From Chloroflexota bacterium (GTDB lineage: Bacteria > Chloroflexota > Anaerolineae > UBA7937 > JACPPX01): a stretch of DNA of 6,870 nucleotides. The position numbers were made by a program, and so were the translations under genes. The DNA lies in contig JACPPX010000029.1 of the NCBI GenBank assembly GCA_016190785.1, positions 1 to 6,870 on the forward strand. Reading direction: 5' to 3'. Under the pieces are notes generated by a model. It was not told the DNA's origin. It saw nothing but the letters and a program-made list of their open reading frames with translations, and made no database searches. Below, one piece after another: positions 1-5,463 of this stretch (its first letter is position 1; every line of letters begins with the position of its first letter).

Positions 1-16
1 CCTCGAAAGGGATCTC

Positions 17-451
17 ATGCTCGGAGGGGGGAGGTGGATCGTCGACTTCAACGAAGCCTTCCGCGATTACGAACTGGATGGTTTGAAGTTTGACCTGCTT
101 CTGATCGGGAGTATGCGCAACCGCGGCTTCCTCCTCTCCCGATTTATCTCCTATCTGACTGTGCCCAACTACTGGGCGGCATGTTTTGTTTACTCCCAGG
201 ACCCCGAACTCAACAAATTGCCCCAGCTCACCAAGAGCATAGCCAAGTTTATGCAGAGCAACGAATATTCCTGGTCGTGGTTAATTTTCCCCGCGGAGGG
301 GGGCTTTTCCCGCAAAGCACGCTCTATTGTAGAGAACCACAATCAGAAGGAATTGGGGGTCGCTCTCGTTGACCTGGCAACTAAAGAGGTGGTGGCCAGT
401 AAGTCGCGGGTGGGGAGATGGCTTCCCCAGTTCATCAAGACCTTCCGATGA
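17..451 (+). CDS. Unrecognised soluble protein, first visible gene of a four-gene operon (may begin upstream of the window)
   Basis: I do not recognise this 144-residue protein. It has no transmembrane stretch or signal peptide and looks like a mixed alpha/beta cytoplasmic protein. The C-terminal third (about residues 97-144) carries alternating hydrophobic strands, a VALVDL segment and a basic Lys/Arg-rich tail. The ATG at 17 has an AAAGGG ribosome site 5 bases upstream (6-11). However, the frame stays open to the window edge, so the true start could lie further left and the gene may be partial. It ends in an ATGA overlap with the next gene, which implies coupled translation with the two-helix membrane protein. 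A role alongside that protein and the nucleotidyltransferase-like protein is inferred from operon position only. Confidence 0.7.
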   Translation: MLGGGRWIVDFNEAFRDYELDGLKFDLLLIGSMRNRGFLLSRFISYLTVPNYWAACFVYSQDPELNKLPQLTKSIAKFMQSNEYSWSWLIFPAEGGFSRKARSIVENHNQKELGVALVDLATKEVVASKSRVGRWLPQFIKTFR

Positions 452-894
452 AAACCATATCCCGCCTGCAGTGGACCAACCTGGTTATCGGCTTCACCAT
501 CCCCTTTGGACTACTGACCGTGGGTTATTTTCTACTCAACCTCATTGTCTTTCAGGGGCGGATCCTAGTGGAGAGGAGCATCCTCCTCCCCGTCTTTGTG
601 GGGAACATTATCCTCTCCTCCATCTTGGGATGGTGGATCTACAAGAACCGCTGGCATGCCATTTTAAGATATGGTGATGCGGCATTTGAGTTGACGAGAG
701 GCAAGAATAAGTTTTCTGGGGAGTGGCGAGATTTTCGCAATGTATCACTTTTCCATGCCGGTATGGGTAAATTCACCGTCCGGCTGTACCGCGACGGAAC
801 AGAATTCGTGGAGGTGCCGGCCTCGGATTTAAAAATGGATCCTTCTGCCTTCCGTTTCGAGGCCATGCGCCTCATCCAGGGGAGTAAAGCCTGA
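448..894 (+). CDS. Small two-helix membrane protein with cytosolic PH-like C-terminal domain
   Basis: The predicted product has 148 residues. Hydrophobic segments at about 10-35 and 45-65 should form a hairpin in the membrane. Basic residues (KNRWH, 66-70) follow the second helix, which suggests that both termini face the cytosol. The rest (about 70-146) is a compact soluble domain of short beta strands ending in an amphipathic helix, a layout like bacterial PH domains attached to two-helix anchors. The PH comparison is from pattern, not from a specific family match. I chose the ATG at 448, in an ATGA overlap with the previous stop, over the in-frame ATG at 418. The 418 start would overlap the upstream gene by 34 bases and its GGGGAG sits directly against the ATG. 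The next gene begins on the base after this stop, so the two proteins are probably made together. Confidence 0.75.
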   Translation: MKTISRLQWTNLVIGFTIPFGLLTVGYFLLNLIVFQGRILVERSILLPVFVGNIILSSILGWWIYKNRWHAILRYGDAAFELTRGKNKFSGEWRDFRNVSLFHAGMGKFTVRLYRDGTEFVEVPASDLKMDPSAFRFEAMRLIQGSKA

Positions 895-1671
895 ATGGCC
901 ATTGATCTAGAAGCCATGGTAAGAACTTTGGTCGACGAGGCCCGAGAGCGAGGGGTGGTGCTCCGGGCTATTGGAGGGATGGCGGTGAAGATGCACAGCC
1001 CCAGTGCCTCCCACCGCGACTTCTCCCGCGGCTACGGCGACCTGGATGTGGTGGGCTACCAGAAACAGAGGCGGGAGATCAGTCGCGTTTTTGAGGACCT
1101 AGGTTATGTGCCCAACCGCCGTTTCAACGCCTTGCAGATTGTGCGTCAGATGTTCCAGCACCCCACTTATGAGTTGGACATCGATGTCTTTTTGGATGAA
1201 TTCACCATGTGTCACAAACTCAACTTTGCCGGCCGGCTGGAACTGGACCCCTATACCATCCCTTTGGCCGACCTTCTCCTCACCAAACTGCAAGTAGTCC
1301 AGATCAATGAGAAAGATGTCAAGGATATCTATGCCCTACTCCACGATCACCATCTGGGAAATAGCAAAGATCCGGAGGTTATCGACACCAGATATATTGG
1401 CAAGGTGACGGGTGATGACTGGGGGTGGTGGAAAACAGTCTCCATAAATACCCAAAAACTGATCGATTGGGCAGGGGACTACATCCAGGGCACGGATAAG
1501 GATCTCATCCTGGAACGGCTCAGTCGGCTGCAGCAAATCCTAGAGGAGACTCCTAAGACCCTCCGCTGGAAAGCCCGGGCCAGGGTAGGGGAAAAGGTGC
1601 GCTGGTATGAACTACCGGAGGATGTGCAGAAACCTCCTATCCCCGGGACCGGACCCAAAAACTCGGGATGA
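895..1671 (+). CDS. Nucleotidyltransferase-fold protein, paralog A
   Basis: This 258-residue protein has the hallmarks of the nucleotidyltransferase (Pol-beta-like, MNT/AbiEii-type) superfamily. These are an N-terminal helix leading to a Gly-Gly motif (IGGMAV, G27-G28), a DLD pair (D49, D51), a third carboxylate in a DIDVF strand (D97, with D95 beside it), K131 in LLLTKLQ, and a KDVKD helix (D141, D144) followed by LL. The active-site carboxylates appear intact, so catalysis (transfer of a nucleotide from NTP-Mg to an unknown acceptor) is plausible. The region beyond residue 160 is shared with the paralog at 3613-4527. It includes a DWGWW motif (175-179) and a basic LRWK...RWYE signature (223-239). 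The gene starts directly after the previous TGA, with AGGGGAG at 878-884. No AbiEi-type wing-helix antitoxin is adjacent, so calling it a toxin is not supported. The substrate is unknown. Confidence 0.8.
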   Translation: MAIDLEAMVRTLVDEARERGVVLRAIGGMAVKMHSPSASHRDFSRGYGDLDVVGYQKQRREISRVFEDLGYVPNRRFNALQIVRQMFQHPTYELDIDVFLDEFTMCHKLNFAGRLELDPYTIPLADLLLTKLQVVQINEKDVKDIYALLHDHHLGNSKDPEVIDTRYIGKVTGDDWGWWKTVSINTQKLIDWAGDYIQGTDKDLILERLSRLQQILEETPKTLRWKARARVGEKVRWYELPEDVQKPPIPGTGPKNSG

Positions 1672-1680
1672 GGAACCTTC

Positions 1681-2043
1681 TTGGAAAGCCCCCTAGTTAC
1701 GGATATCGGACATATAGAGCTAAAAGTCGGGGATATGGAGCAAGCCCTCCGACTCTACAGAGATGTCCTGGGATTTGAAGTGGTTGGAGATCCGGACCCA
1801 ATTTGGACAGTGATCAAGAGTGGAGAGGGAGAGCTAACTCTCCACCGGGTAGAGAAAGTAGTCCCTCTGGTTCTACGGGATGGTGAGGATACCCCGATTA
1901 TGCTGCATGTCAGTAACTTCGAGCAGGCCGCAGACCAGCTTGAGGGACAGGGCTACCAAGTAAAACGGAAGAGCAGCCATGCCGGAATCCTTGCGGATCC
2001 CTGGGGCAATCTAATTGGGCTTCATGATCATCGCAAAGGGTAA
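1681..2043 (+). CDS. Glyoxalase/bleomycin-resistance (VOC) superfamily protein, TTG start
   Basis: The product has 120 residues, the length of a single VOC domain made of two beta-alpha-beta-beta-beta repeats. The IGHIELKV strand (H11), the helix MEQALRLYRDVLGF (19-32), IMLHV (H76) and the closing DPWGNLIGL (106-114) are typical. VOC enzymes usually bind a divalent metal through about four His/Glu residues. Here H11, E51 or H55, and H76 could serve, but the usual Glu in the last strand (GNxxEL) is Gly113, followed by H115 and H117. Metal binding may therefore be altered or lost. TTG at 1681 is the only usable start: an in-frame TGA sits at 1669-1671, and AGGA (1671-1674) lies six bases upstream. 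It is the last gene of the operon. The substrate cannot be told from sequence. Confidence 0.85.
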   Translation: MESPLVTDIGHIELKVGDMEQALRLYRDVLGFEVVGDPDPIWTVIKSGEGELTLHRVEKVVPLVLRDGEDTPIMLHVSNFEQAADQLEGQGYQVKRKSSHAGILADPWGNLIGLHDHRKG

Positions 2044-2075
2044 TGGCACCTGACTGCTCTTAAAAGAATTCACAA

Positions 2076-2116
2076 AACAGCCCCTCTCGGTCCGAAGAGG
2101 GGCTGTTGCATTTTTT
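2076..2116 (+). terminator. Intrinsic terminator of the 17-2043 operon
   Basis: A perfect 12-bp inverted repeat (AACAGCCCCTCT at 2076-2087 and AGAGGGGCTGTT at 2096-2107) flanks an 8-base loop. GCA and six T residues (2111-2116) follow. This is a strong Rho-independent terminator for the plus-strand operon ending at 2043. Read on the minus strand, the hairpin is followed by only about two further T residues, so it may also help stop transcription of the convergent phosphoesterase gene, but less efficiently. Confidence 0.93.
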
Positions 2117-2135
2117 AACCCATGCTGACTAGAGG

Positions 2136-3095
2136 CTAGGCCTCCATCCGCTGTAACTTGGTGATCTTTGGCCCGTCGATCTCTACCAAGAATGCTTTCA
2201 GTAATCCCTCGGTGTACTCACTCCCCGGATTAAGGCACTCTGTGCGCCCGATCTTGACCCGGTTGGGGCTCTCGTGGATGTGGCCATGGAGGCCCAGAAG
2301 GGGCTGATATTTCTCGATGATTTTGCGCACCGCTTTTGAGCCAACGGGTATAAATCGTGGCCGGCCTCCGGCCAGTTGCACGCTCAGATCCTTGGTCACC
2401 GCCGGAGCCATATCCAACCCGCTATCGTAGGGCGGGACATGGATGCAGAAAACGGCGGTCGGCAAGTTGCGCACCTTGGCAACGGTGGCCTCCAGTTTTG
2501 CCTCCATCTCTTCTTCTGAGCACTCCCGTGGGGAATTGAAAGGAGTGGGGTTAGCCCAGCCGAAGCACAGCACTTCGTGTTCGTTGTCTAGGGCAATCAC
2601 TTCTTCTTCCCCGAAGATTACCTGGGGATTGTGCTTCATCTCCTCGCGGATAACCTCGTCGATGGAGAACTTATCATCGTTCCCCGGGCTCATGATCACC
2701 TTGCACTTAGGCGGCACCCGCTCCGGGATTAGGCTCAACCAGTGGCGGATGGTCTCTTGCTCTAAGAGCTCGAAGATTTCTTCTTTGTAATGGGCGTCGG
2801 CGGCGATACGATTGAACTCATCATCATCCATCACCCGCGGCATATAGGTTATCATCCGCGCCTTGTGCATAAACTCGGAAAGTTCCGACTCGGCCAGTTC
2901 ATAGTGTTCCCCCAGCATCCAAGCGTCGTATTTTCCCTCGGGCTGTTTGATCACCGGAATCATGAATTTCCCGGTCATATCTCCACTCAAGATCAGAGCA
3001 TCCAGGTCAAAGTGGCGGGCGGAGTTTAGGAACTTCCGCCACACCGTCTCCGAGCCATGGAAATCAGAAGAAAACAAAAACCTGGTTTTGGCCAT
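2136..3095 (-). CDS. Calcineurin-like metallophosphoesterase
   Basis: The 319-residue protein has the full metallophosphatase motif set: DxH at D11/H13, GD at D39, GND at N139-D140, a lone His at H219 (CIHVPP), and GHIH at H272/H274, then an NPGS turn (289-292). These residues bind a di-metal centre (typically Mn or Fe/Zn) and hydrolyse phosphoesters. A roughly 100-residue insertion lies between the GD and GND motifs. It is rich in acidic residues and probably forms a helical cap that shapes substrate access. There is no signal peptide, so it should act in the cytosol. The substrate could be a cyclic nucleotide, a nucleotide or a phosphoprotein, and the sequence does not decide. The ATG at 3095 has AAAGG seven bases upstream and GGAG before it. 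It is divergent from the universal stress protein gene and shares its promoter region. Confidence 0.92.
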   Translation of the reverse strand: MAKTRFLFSSDFHGSETVWRKFLNSARHFDLDALILSGDMTGKFMIPVIKQPEGKYDAWMLGEHYELAESELSEFMHKARMITYMPRVMDDDEFNRIAADAHYKEEIFELLEQETIRHWLSLIPERVPPKCKVIMSPGNDDKFSIDEVIREEMKHNPQVIFGEEEVIALDNEHEVLCFGWANPTPFNSPRECSEEEMEAKLEATVAKVRNLPTAVFCIHVPPYDSGLDMAPAVTKDLSVQLAGGRPRFIPVGSKAVRKIIEKYQPLLGLHGHIHESPNRVKIGRTECLNPGSEYTEGLLKAFLVEIDGPKITKLQRMEA

Positions 3096-3099
3096 GGAT

Positions 3100-3128
3100 T
3101 TGCCTTTCTCCGCTTAATTCACTATAGT
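3100..3128 (+). promoter_or_regulatory. Sigma70-like promoter for the universal stress protein
   Basis: TTGCCT (3100-3105, four of six consensus bases) and TATAGT (3123-3128, five of six) are spaced by 17 bases. Transcription would start near 3135, giving a leader of about 39 bases before the GTG at 3174. The -35 box lies in the leader of the divergent phosphoesterase gene. Confidence 0.65.
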
Positions 3129-3154
3129 ATATCGGCGCCTTTCTATTTTGCCAA
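3126..3154 (-). promoter_or_regulatory. Sigma70-like promoter for the metallophosphoesterase
   Basis: Reading the minus strand, TTGGCA (3154-3149, five of six consensus bases) and TATACT (3131-3126, five of six) are separated by 17 bases. Transcription would start near 3119, leaving a leader of about 24 bases that contains the GGAGAAAGG ribosome site. The -10 box overlaps that of the opposing promoter. Confidence 0.7.
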
Positions 3155-3161
3155 ATATCTC

Positions 3162-3168
3162 AAGGAGG
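3162..3168 (+). promoter_or_regulatory. Ribosome binding site that fixes the universal stress protein start
   Basis: A full AAGGAGG lies five bases before the GTG at 3174. It supports that GTG over the in-frame ATG at 3057, which lies upstream of the predicted transcription start and inside the divergent gene. Confidence 0.85.
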
Positions 3169-3173
3169 AGGTT

Positions 3174-3602
3174 GTGTACCAACGCATATTGGTGCCCTTG
3201 GATGGTTCGCTTCTCGCCGCGGCCATCCTGCCATACGTAGAAAATCTGGCAAGCAAACCAGGGGCAGAGATAGTTCTCTTCCGGGTTCTTCCCGCCAGCG
3301 GCGTTTTCCCCGACACCGCTCGCAAGGAGGAACTTGCAGCGTGGATTGATTTGCGGTTTGAGGAACGCCTCCTCAAAGAAAAAGGGCTTGCCGCTTCCAT
3401 CTCCATCCGCCATTCCTCGGATGCCGCGGAAGAAATCAGTGACTTTGCGGACAAAAATGACATCGACCTCATTGCCATGTCCACCCATGGTAGGAGCGGA
3501 GTCAGCCGCTTGCTCTTTGGGAGTGTAGCCGAGAAAGTACTGCGCGGGACTTCTAAACCTATACTACTCATCCGGGCCAAAGAAACCCAAACCGCCTCAT
3601 AA
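3174..3602 (+). CDS. Universal stress protein, single UspA domain
   Basis: From the GTG start the product has 142 residues, the normal length of a single-domain UspA protein, and begins YQRILVPLDGS as family members do. The conserved Asp (D10) in the first strand is present. So is the ATP-binding loop near the C-terminus, THGRSGVSRLLFGS (104-117), where the spacing fits the Gly-x9-Gly-Ser part of the motif. The first Gly of the classical GxxG is Ser (S103), a common variant in MSTHGRSG-type proteins. It is therefore probably an ATP-binding cytosolic dimer linked to stress or energy limitation, although family members differ in function. It has its own promoter overlapping that of the phosphoesterase. 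It converges with the paralog B gene with 10 bases between stops and no obvious terminator. Confidence 0.93.
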   Translation: MYQRILVPLDGSLLAAAILPYVENLASKPGAEIVLFRVLPASGVFPDTARKEELAAWIDLRFEERLLKEKGLAASISIRHSSDAAEEISDFADKNDIDLIAMSTHGRSGVSRLLFGSVAEKVLRGTSKPILLIRAKETQTAS

Positions 3603-3612
3603 GCCCCCGGAG

Positions 3613-4527
3613 TCAGCCCGAAGCTTGGCCCGGTGGCTCAGCCTTAGGCCTCTCGGCTGCCATCCGCCAGATGCCGAACTCCCCCACCGTCTCCTCGGTT
3701 TCCACAGCCTCGTACCAGCGCATCCGCGTCCCGATCTGGCCTCGGGTTTTCCAGCGCAGGGACTTGGGCTCTGCCTCGATCCGCTCCCCCAGTTCCCGCA
3801 CCCGGGAGGAGATAGTTTGTTTCTCCTCCCCAGTAAGCGCCGGCAAAGTGGCCAAGACCTTCTCCAGCCCATCTAAATTTGTGGTCACCGTGTACCAGAA
3901 ACCCCAGTCTTTGGCCAAAAGCCGAGAGATGTATCCCGAATCGATCTTCCCTCGTTCTTGGCCTTCGGATATGGGGTGAGCCAAGAGGATCACTAGCGTA
4001 TCCTTGAGATCCTTTTCGCTAAGATTGACGATCTGCAACTTTTCTAATAGAAGATCGCTGGCGGGAATAGTGGGGGAATCCAGTTCCAGACGGCCGCGGA
4101 AATCCAGGGGGTGGTTGGCCACCCGCAGCCAGTCAAAAAAGACATCGACGAAGAACCAACCCTGGGGATGGAAATAGATCTGGCGATGAGAAGCAGCACT
4201 GGAGAGGGTAGCCTTCCGCTTGCTGTACCCCAGGCCGGTAAAAAATCCTTTCATCCTACCCAGGAATCGCCCATAGGACATAAAATCAAGATCAGTAAAC
4301 TCCTGCTGGCCCGTGGCTAGGCGACCCAACCGCTGGGCGGCTTCTGTTAACTGCGGAGCGCGCAGCCGCACCGAAACCCCGCCCATACAGCGGAGGGTGA
4401 TCCCCTGCTTCTCCCCCTCGACCACAATCCGCTCCGCCTCCTCCAGGAAAACTTGGGAGGGGACGATCCCTCCCCACTCCTCGGGGAGTTGCGCTTCCCT
4501 CTCCTCTTCTTTCATCAGCCAAACCAT
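3613..4527 (-). CDS. Nucleotidyltransferase-fold protein, paralog B
   Basis: This 304-residue protein is a clear paralog of the product at 895-1671. Shared blocks include GG (49-50), DLD (D79, D81), VDVFFD (D128, D132), and FRGRLELD-x2-TIP (143-155). DLLLEKLQIV (K163), EKDLKD (D173, D176), DWGFW (207-211) and LRWK...RWYE (257-273) are also shared. The three nucleotidyltransferase carboxylates look intact, so it may be active, but the acceptor is unknown. It differs by a longer, Glu-rich N-terminus (about 22 extra residues), a longer GG-to-DLD spacing (28 versus 20 residues) and an extended Pro/Glu/Ala-rich tail after residue 276. The ATG at 4527 has AAGGA six bases upstream, which favours it over the Met at codon 5. 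It lies 32 bases downstream of the polytopic membrane protein gene, with no promoter evident between them, so the two are probably co-transcribed. Confidence 0.8.
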   Translation of the reverse strand: MVWLMKEEEREAQLPEEWGGIVPSQVFLEEAERIVVEGEKQGITLRCMGGVSVRLRAPQLTEAAQRLGRLATGQQEFTDLDFMSYGRFLGRMKGFFTGLGYSKRKATLSSAASHRQIYFHPQGWFFVDVFFDWLRVANHPLDFRGRLELDSPTIPASDLLLEKLQIVNLSEKDLKDTLVILLAHPISEGQERGKIDSGYISRLLAKDWGFWYTVTTNLDGLEKVLATLPALTGEEKQTISSRVRELGERIEAEPKSLRWKTRGQIGTRMRWYEAVETEETVGEFGIWRMAAERPKAEPPGQASG

Positions 4528-4559
4528 ATTAGATCCTTCCTATGCCTAGCCGCGGCGGT

Positions 4560-5375
4560 TCACCAACTCAAAGGGAAGGCGTTGAGGATGAGAAATAGGC
4601 TTACCAGAGTGAACAGAGCATACTCCAGCACCACCCGGGGAATGAGTCTCCCCCGCAACCATTCTCGGACCAACCCGGTAAGGAGATAAAAAGCAAGGAA
4701 GAGGATCAAACCCCCGGGGAGGGCTCCGATCCCCCAGTAGTTGAGCCCCCAAGTCAGCTCCCCCTGGGCCAATCCAATTAGCAACCCATAACCCCAGGCT
4801 CGAGTCGGGGACCACTCCCGCAAAAGTTCCGTGGCTAAGAGCAGGCTGAACAACCCAATTCCCGTGGCGGAGAGGAGACTCCGCACCTTAAGCCCATAGA
4901 GGACCGCAAAGACGAGGAAAGCGAAAACATAGACTATCCCCTGCAGGCTCTGCCGACTTAGATTGAAATAGGGGTCCTGGGGATCCAGGGTATGGTACTG
5001 CGCCCAGAGGATATATCCCAGAAGTACGGCGGTGAAGAGTGCTGCCCCGGCCAAGGCCAGGGGGGAAGGAGATAAAAAGCGTAAGATAAAAGTGGCCAAT
5101 AGGACGACGAGACTGGGCAAGCCCCAAAGAGTACTGTGCTCTCCTACTCCCCTTCTTCCGGCCAGAGGATGGGTGCTGGCCAGGGCCTCAATTCCGGCTA
5201 TGGTAACTAAAAGTAGCACACTCCCCATGACCCAAGGGGTAGAGACCTGGAGGGTCAACTCCGATCCCCAGGCGGGGAGGGTCACTAACCAGATGGGGAG
5301 GTCAACAAGCAGAGAGAGCAAAAGCCCCAAAAGGATTATGCTAAGTATTATCCGCAGTCTTTCCCCGAAGAGCAC
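4560..5375 (-). CDS. Polytopic integral membrane protein of unknown function
   Basis: From GTG at 5375 the product has 271 residues. It shows about eight hydrophobic segments, near 9-25, 48-66, 84-101, 104-124, 147-164, 166-182, 193-232 (probably two) and 248-265. The loops are short, with polar stretches at 67-82 and 126-146 (HTLDPQDPYFN) and a basic loop at 237-247 (REWLRGRLIPR). There are no transporter or enzyme motifs that I recognise. The general style recalls uncharacterised membrane families such as DUF5656 from Chloroflexota, but I cannot confirm this. An in-frame TTG at 5393 and GTG at 5390 exist, but they would lie upstream of the predicted transcription start and lack a ribosome site. 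AGGGAG (5387-5382) sits six bases before the GTG at 5375. It is the first gene of a two-gene unit with paralog B. Confidence 0.8.
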   Translation of the reverse strand: MLFGERLRIILSIILLGLLLSLLVDLPIWLVTLPAWGSELTLQVSTPWVMGSVLLLVTIAGIEALASTHPLAGRRGVGEHSTLWGLPSLVVLLATFILRFLSPSPLALAGAALFTAVLLGYILWAQYHTLDPQDPYFNLSRQSLQGIVYVFAFLVFAVLYGLKVRSLLSATGIGLFSLLLATELLREWSPTRAWGYGLLIGLAQGELTWGLNYWGIGALPGGLILFLAFYLLTGLVREWLRGRLIPRVVLEYALFTLVSLFLILNAFPLSW

Positions 5376-5381
5376 TCTTAA

Positions 5382-5387
5382 CTCCCT
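5382..5387 (-). promoter_or_regulatory. Ribosome binding site that fixes the start of the polytopic membrane protein
   Basis: On the minus strand AGGGAG is followed by six bases (TTAAGA) and then GTG at 5375. No comparable site precedes the in-frame TTG (5393) or GTG (5390). The predicted transcription start near 5387 would place this site almost at the 5' end of the mRNA, giving a very short leader. Confidence 0.65.
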
Positions 5388-5393
5388 CACCAA

Positions 5394-5421
5394 ATTTTAT
5401 GTTGAGGGCCTGATTTGTCAA
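5394..5421 (-). promoter_or_regulatory. Promoter for the membrane protein-paralog B operon
   Basis: On the minus strand a consensus -35 TTGACA (5421-5416) is spaced 16 bases from TAAAAT (5399-5394, five of six). Transcription would begin near 5387. The -35 box lies wholly inside the 15-bp palindrome at 5411-5425. Confidence 0.7.
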
Positions 5422-5425
5422 ATCA
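5411..5425. promoter_or_regulatory. Perfect 15-bp palindrome, candidate shared operator
   Basis: TGATTTGTCAAATCA has seven-base arms around a single central base. It covers the -35 box of the minus-strand promoter and ends one base before the TG of the extended -10 promoter on the plus strand. A dimeric regulator bound here could block both divergent promoters. The cognate protein is not evident in the window. Confidence 0.65.
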
Positions 5426-5426
5426 G

Positions 5427-5435
5427 TGCTATAAT
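5427..5435 (+). promoter_or_regulatory. Extended -10 promoter for prepilin peptidase
   Basis: TGCTATAAT is a perfect extended -10 element (TGn plus consensus TATAAT). No good -35 box lies at 16-18 bases upstream, which fits an extended -10 class promoter or an activated one. The start would be near 5442, about 22 bases before the ATG at 5464. Confidence 0.7.
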
Positions 5436-5463
5436 CGCCCTCGGTTATTACAGGGAGTAGCCG

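Noticed and set aside
17..451. Assignment of the first gene to the PD-(D/E)XK nuclease fold from its late Asp/Glu/Lys pattern
   Set aside because: The spacing of acidic and Lys residues is not convincing without an alignment, so no function is claimed.
895..1671. Paralog A as an AbiEii-type toxin of a toxin-antitoxin pair
   Set aside because: The nucleotidyltransferase motifs fit the superfamily, but no adjacent winged-helix AbiEi antitoxin is present and the C-terminal module is unlike what I know of AbiEii.
3057..3173. N-terminal extension of the universal stress protein from ATG 3057
   Set aside because: It overlaps the divergent phosphoesterase coding region and lies partly upstream of the predicted promoter. 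The family begins at YQRILVPLDGS, and an AAGGAGG precedes GTG 3174.
3143..3580. Long minus-strand reading frame opposite the universal stress protein
   Set aside because: It is antisense to a confident UspA gene, has a low-complexity Ser/Arg-rich translation and no family features.
3603..3612. Bidirectional terminator between the convergent stress protein and paralog B genes
   Set aside because: Only 10 bases separate the stop codons. I see no GC hairpin with a T tract there or just inside either gene.
4546..4815. Minus-strand frame overlapping the C-terminal part of the polytopic membrane protein
   Set aside because: It is an alternative-frame shadow with Pro/Gly-rich composition; the membrane-protein frame has coherent hydrophobic segments.
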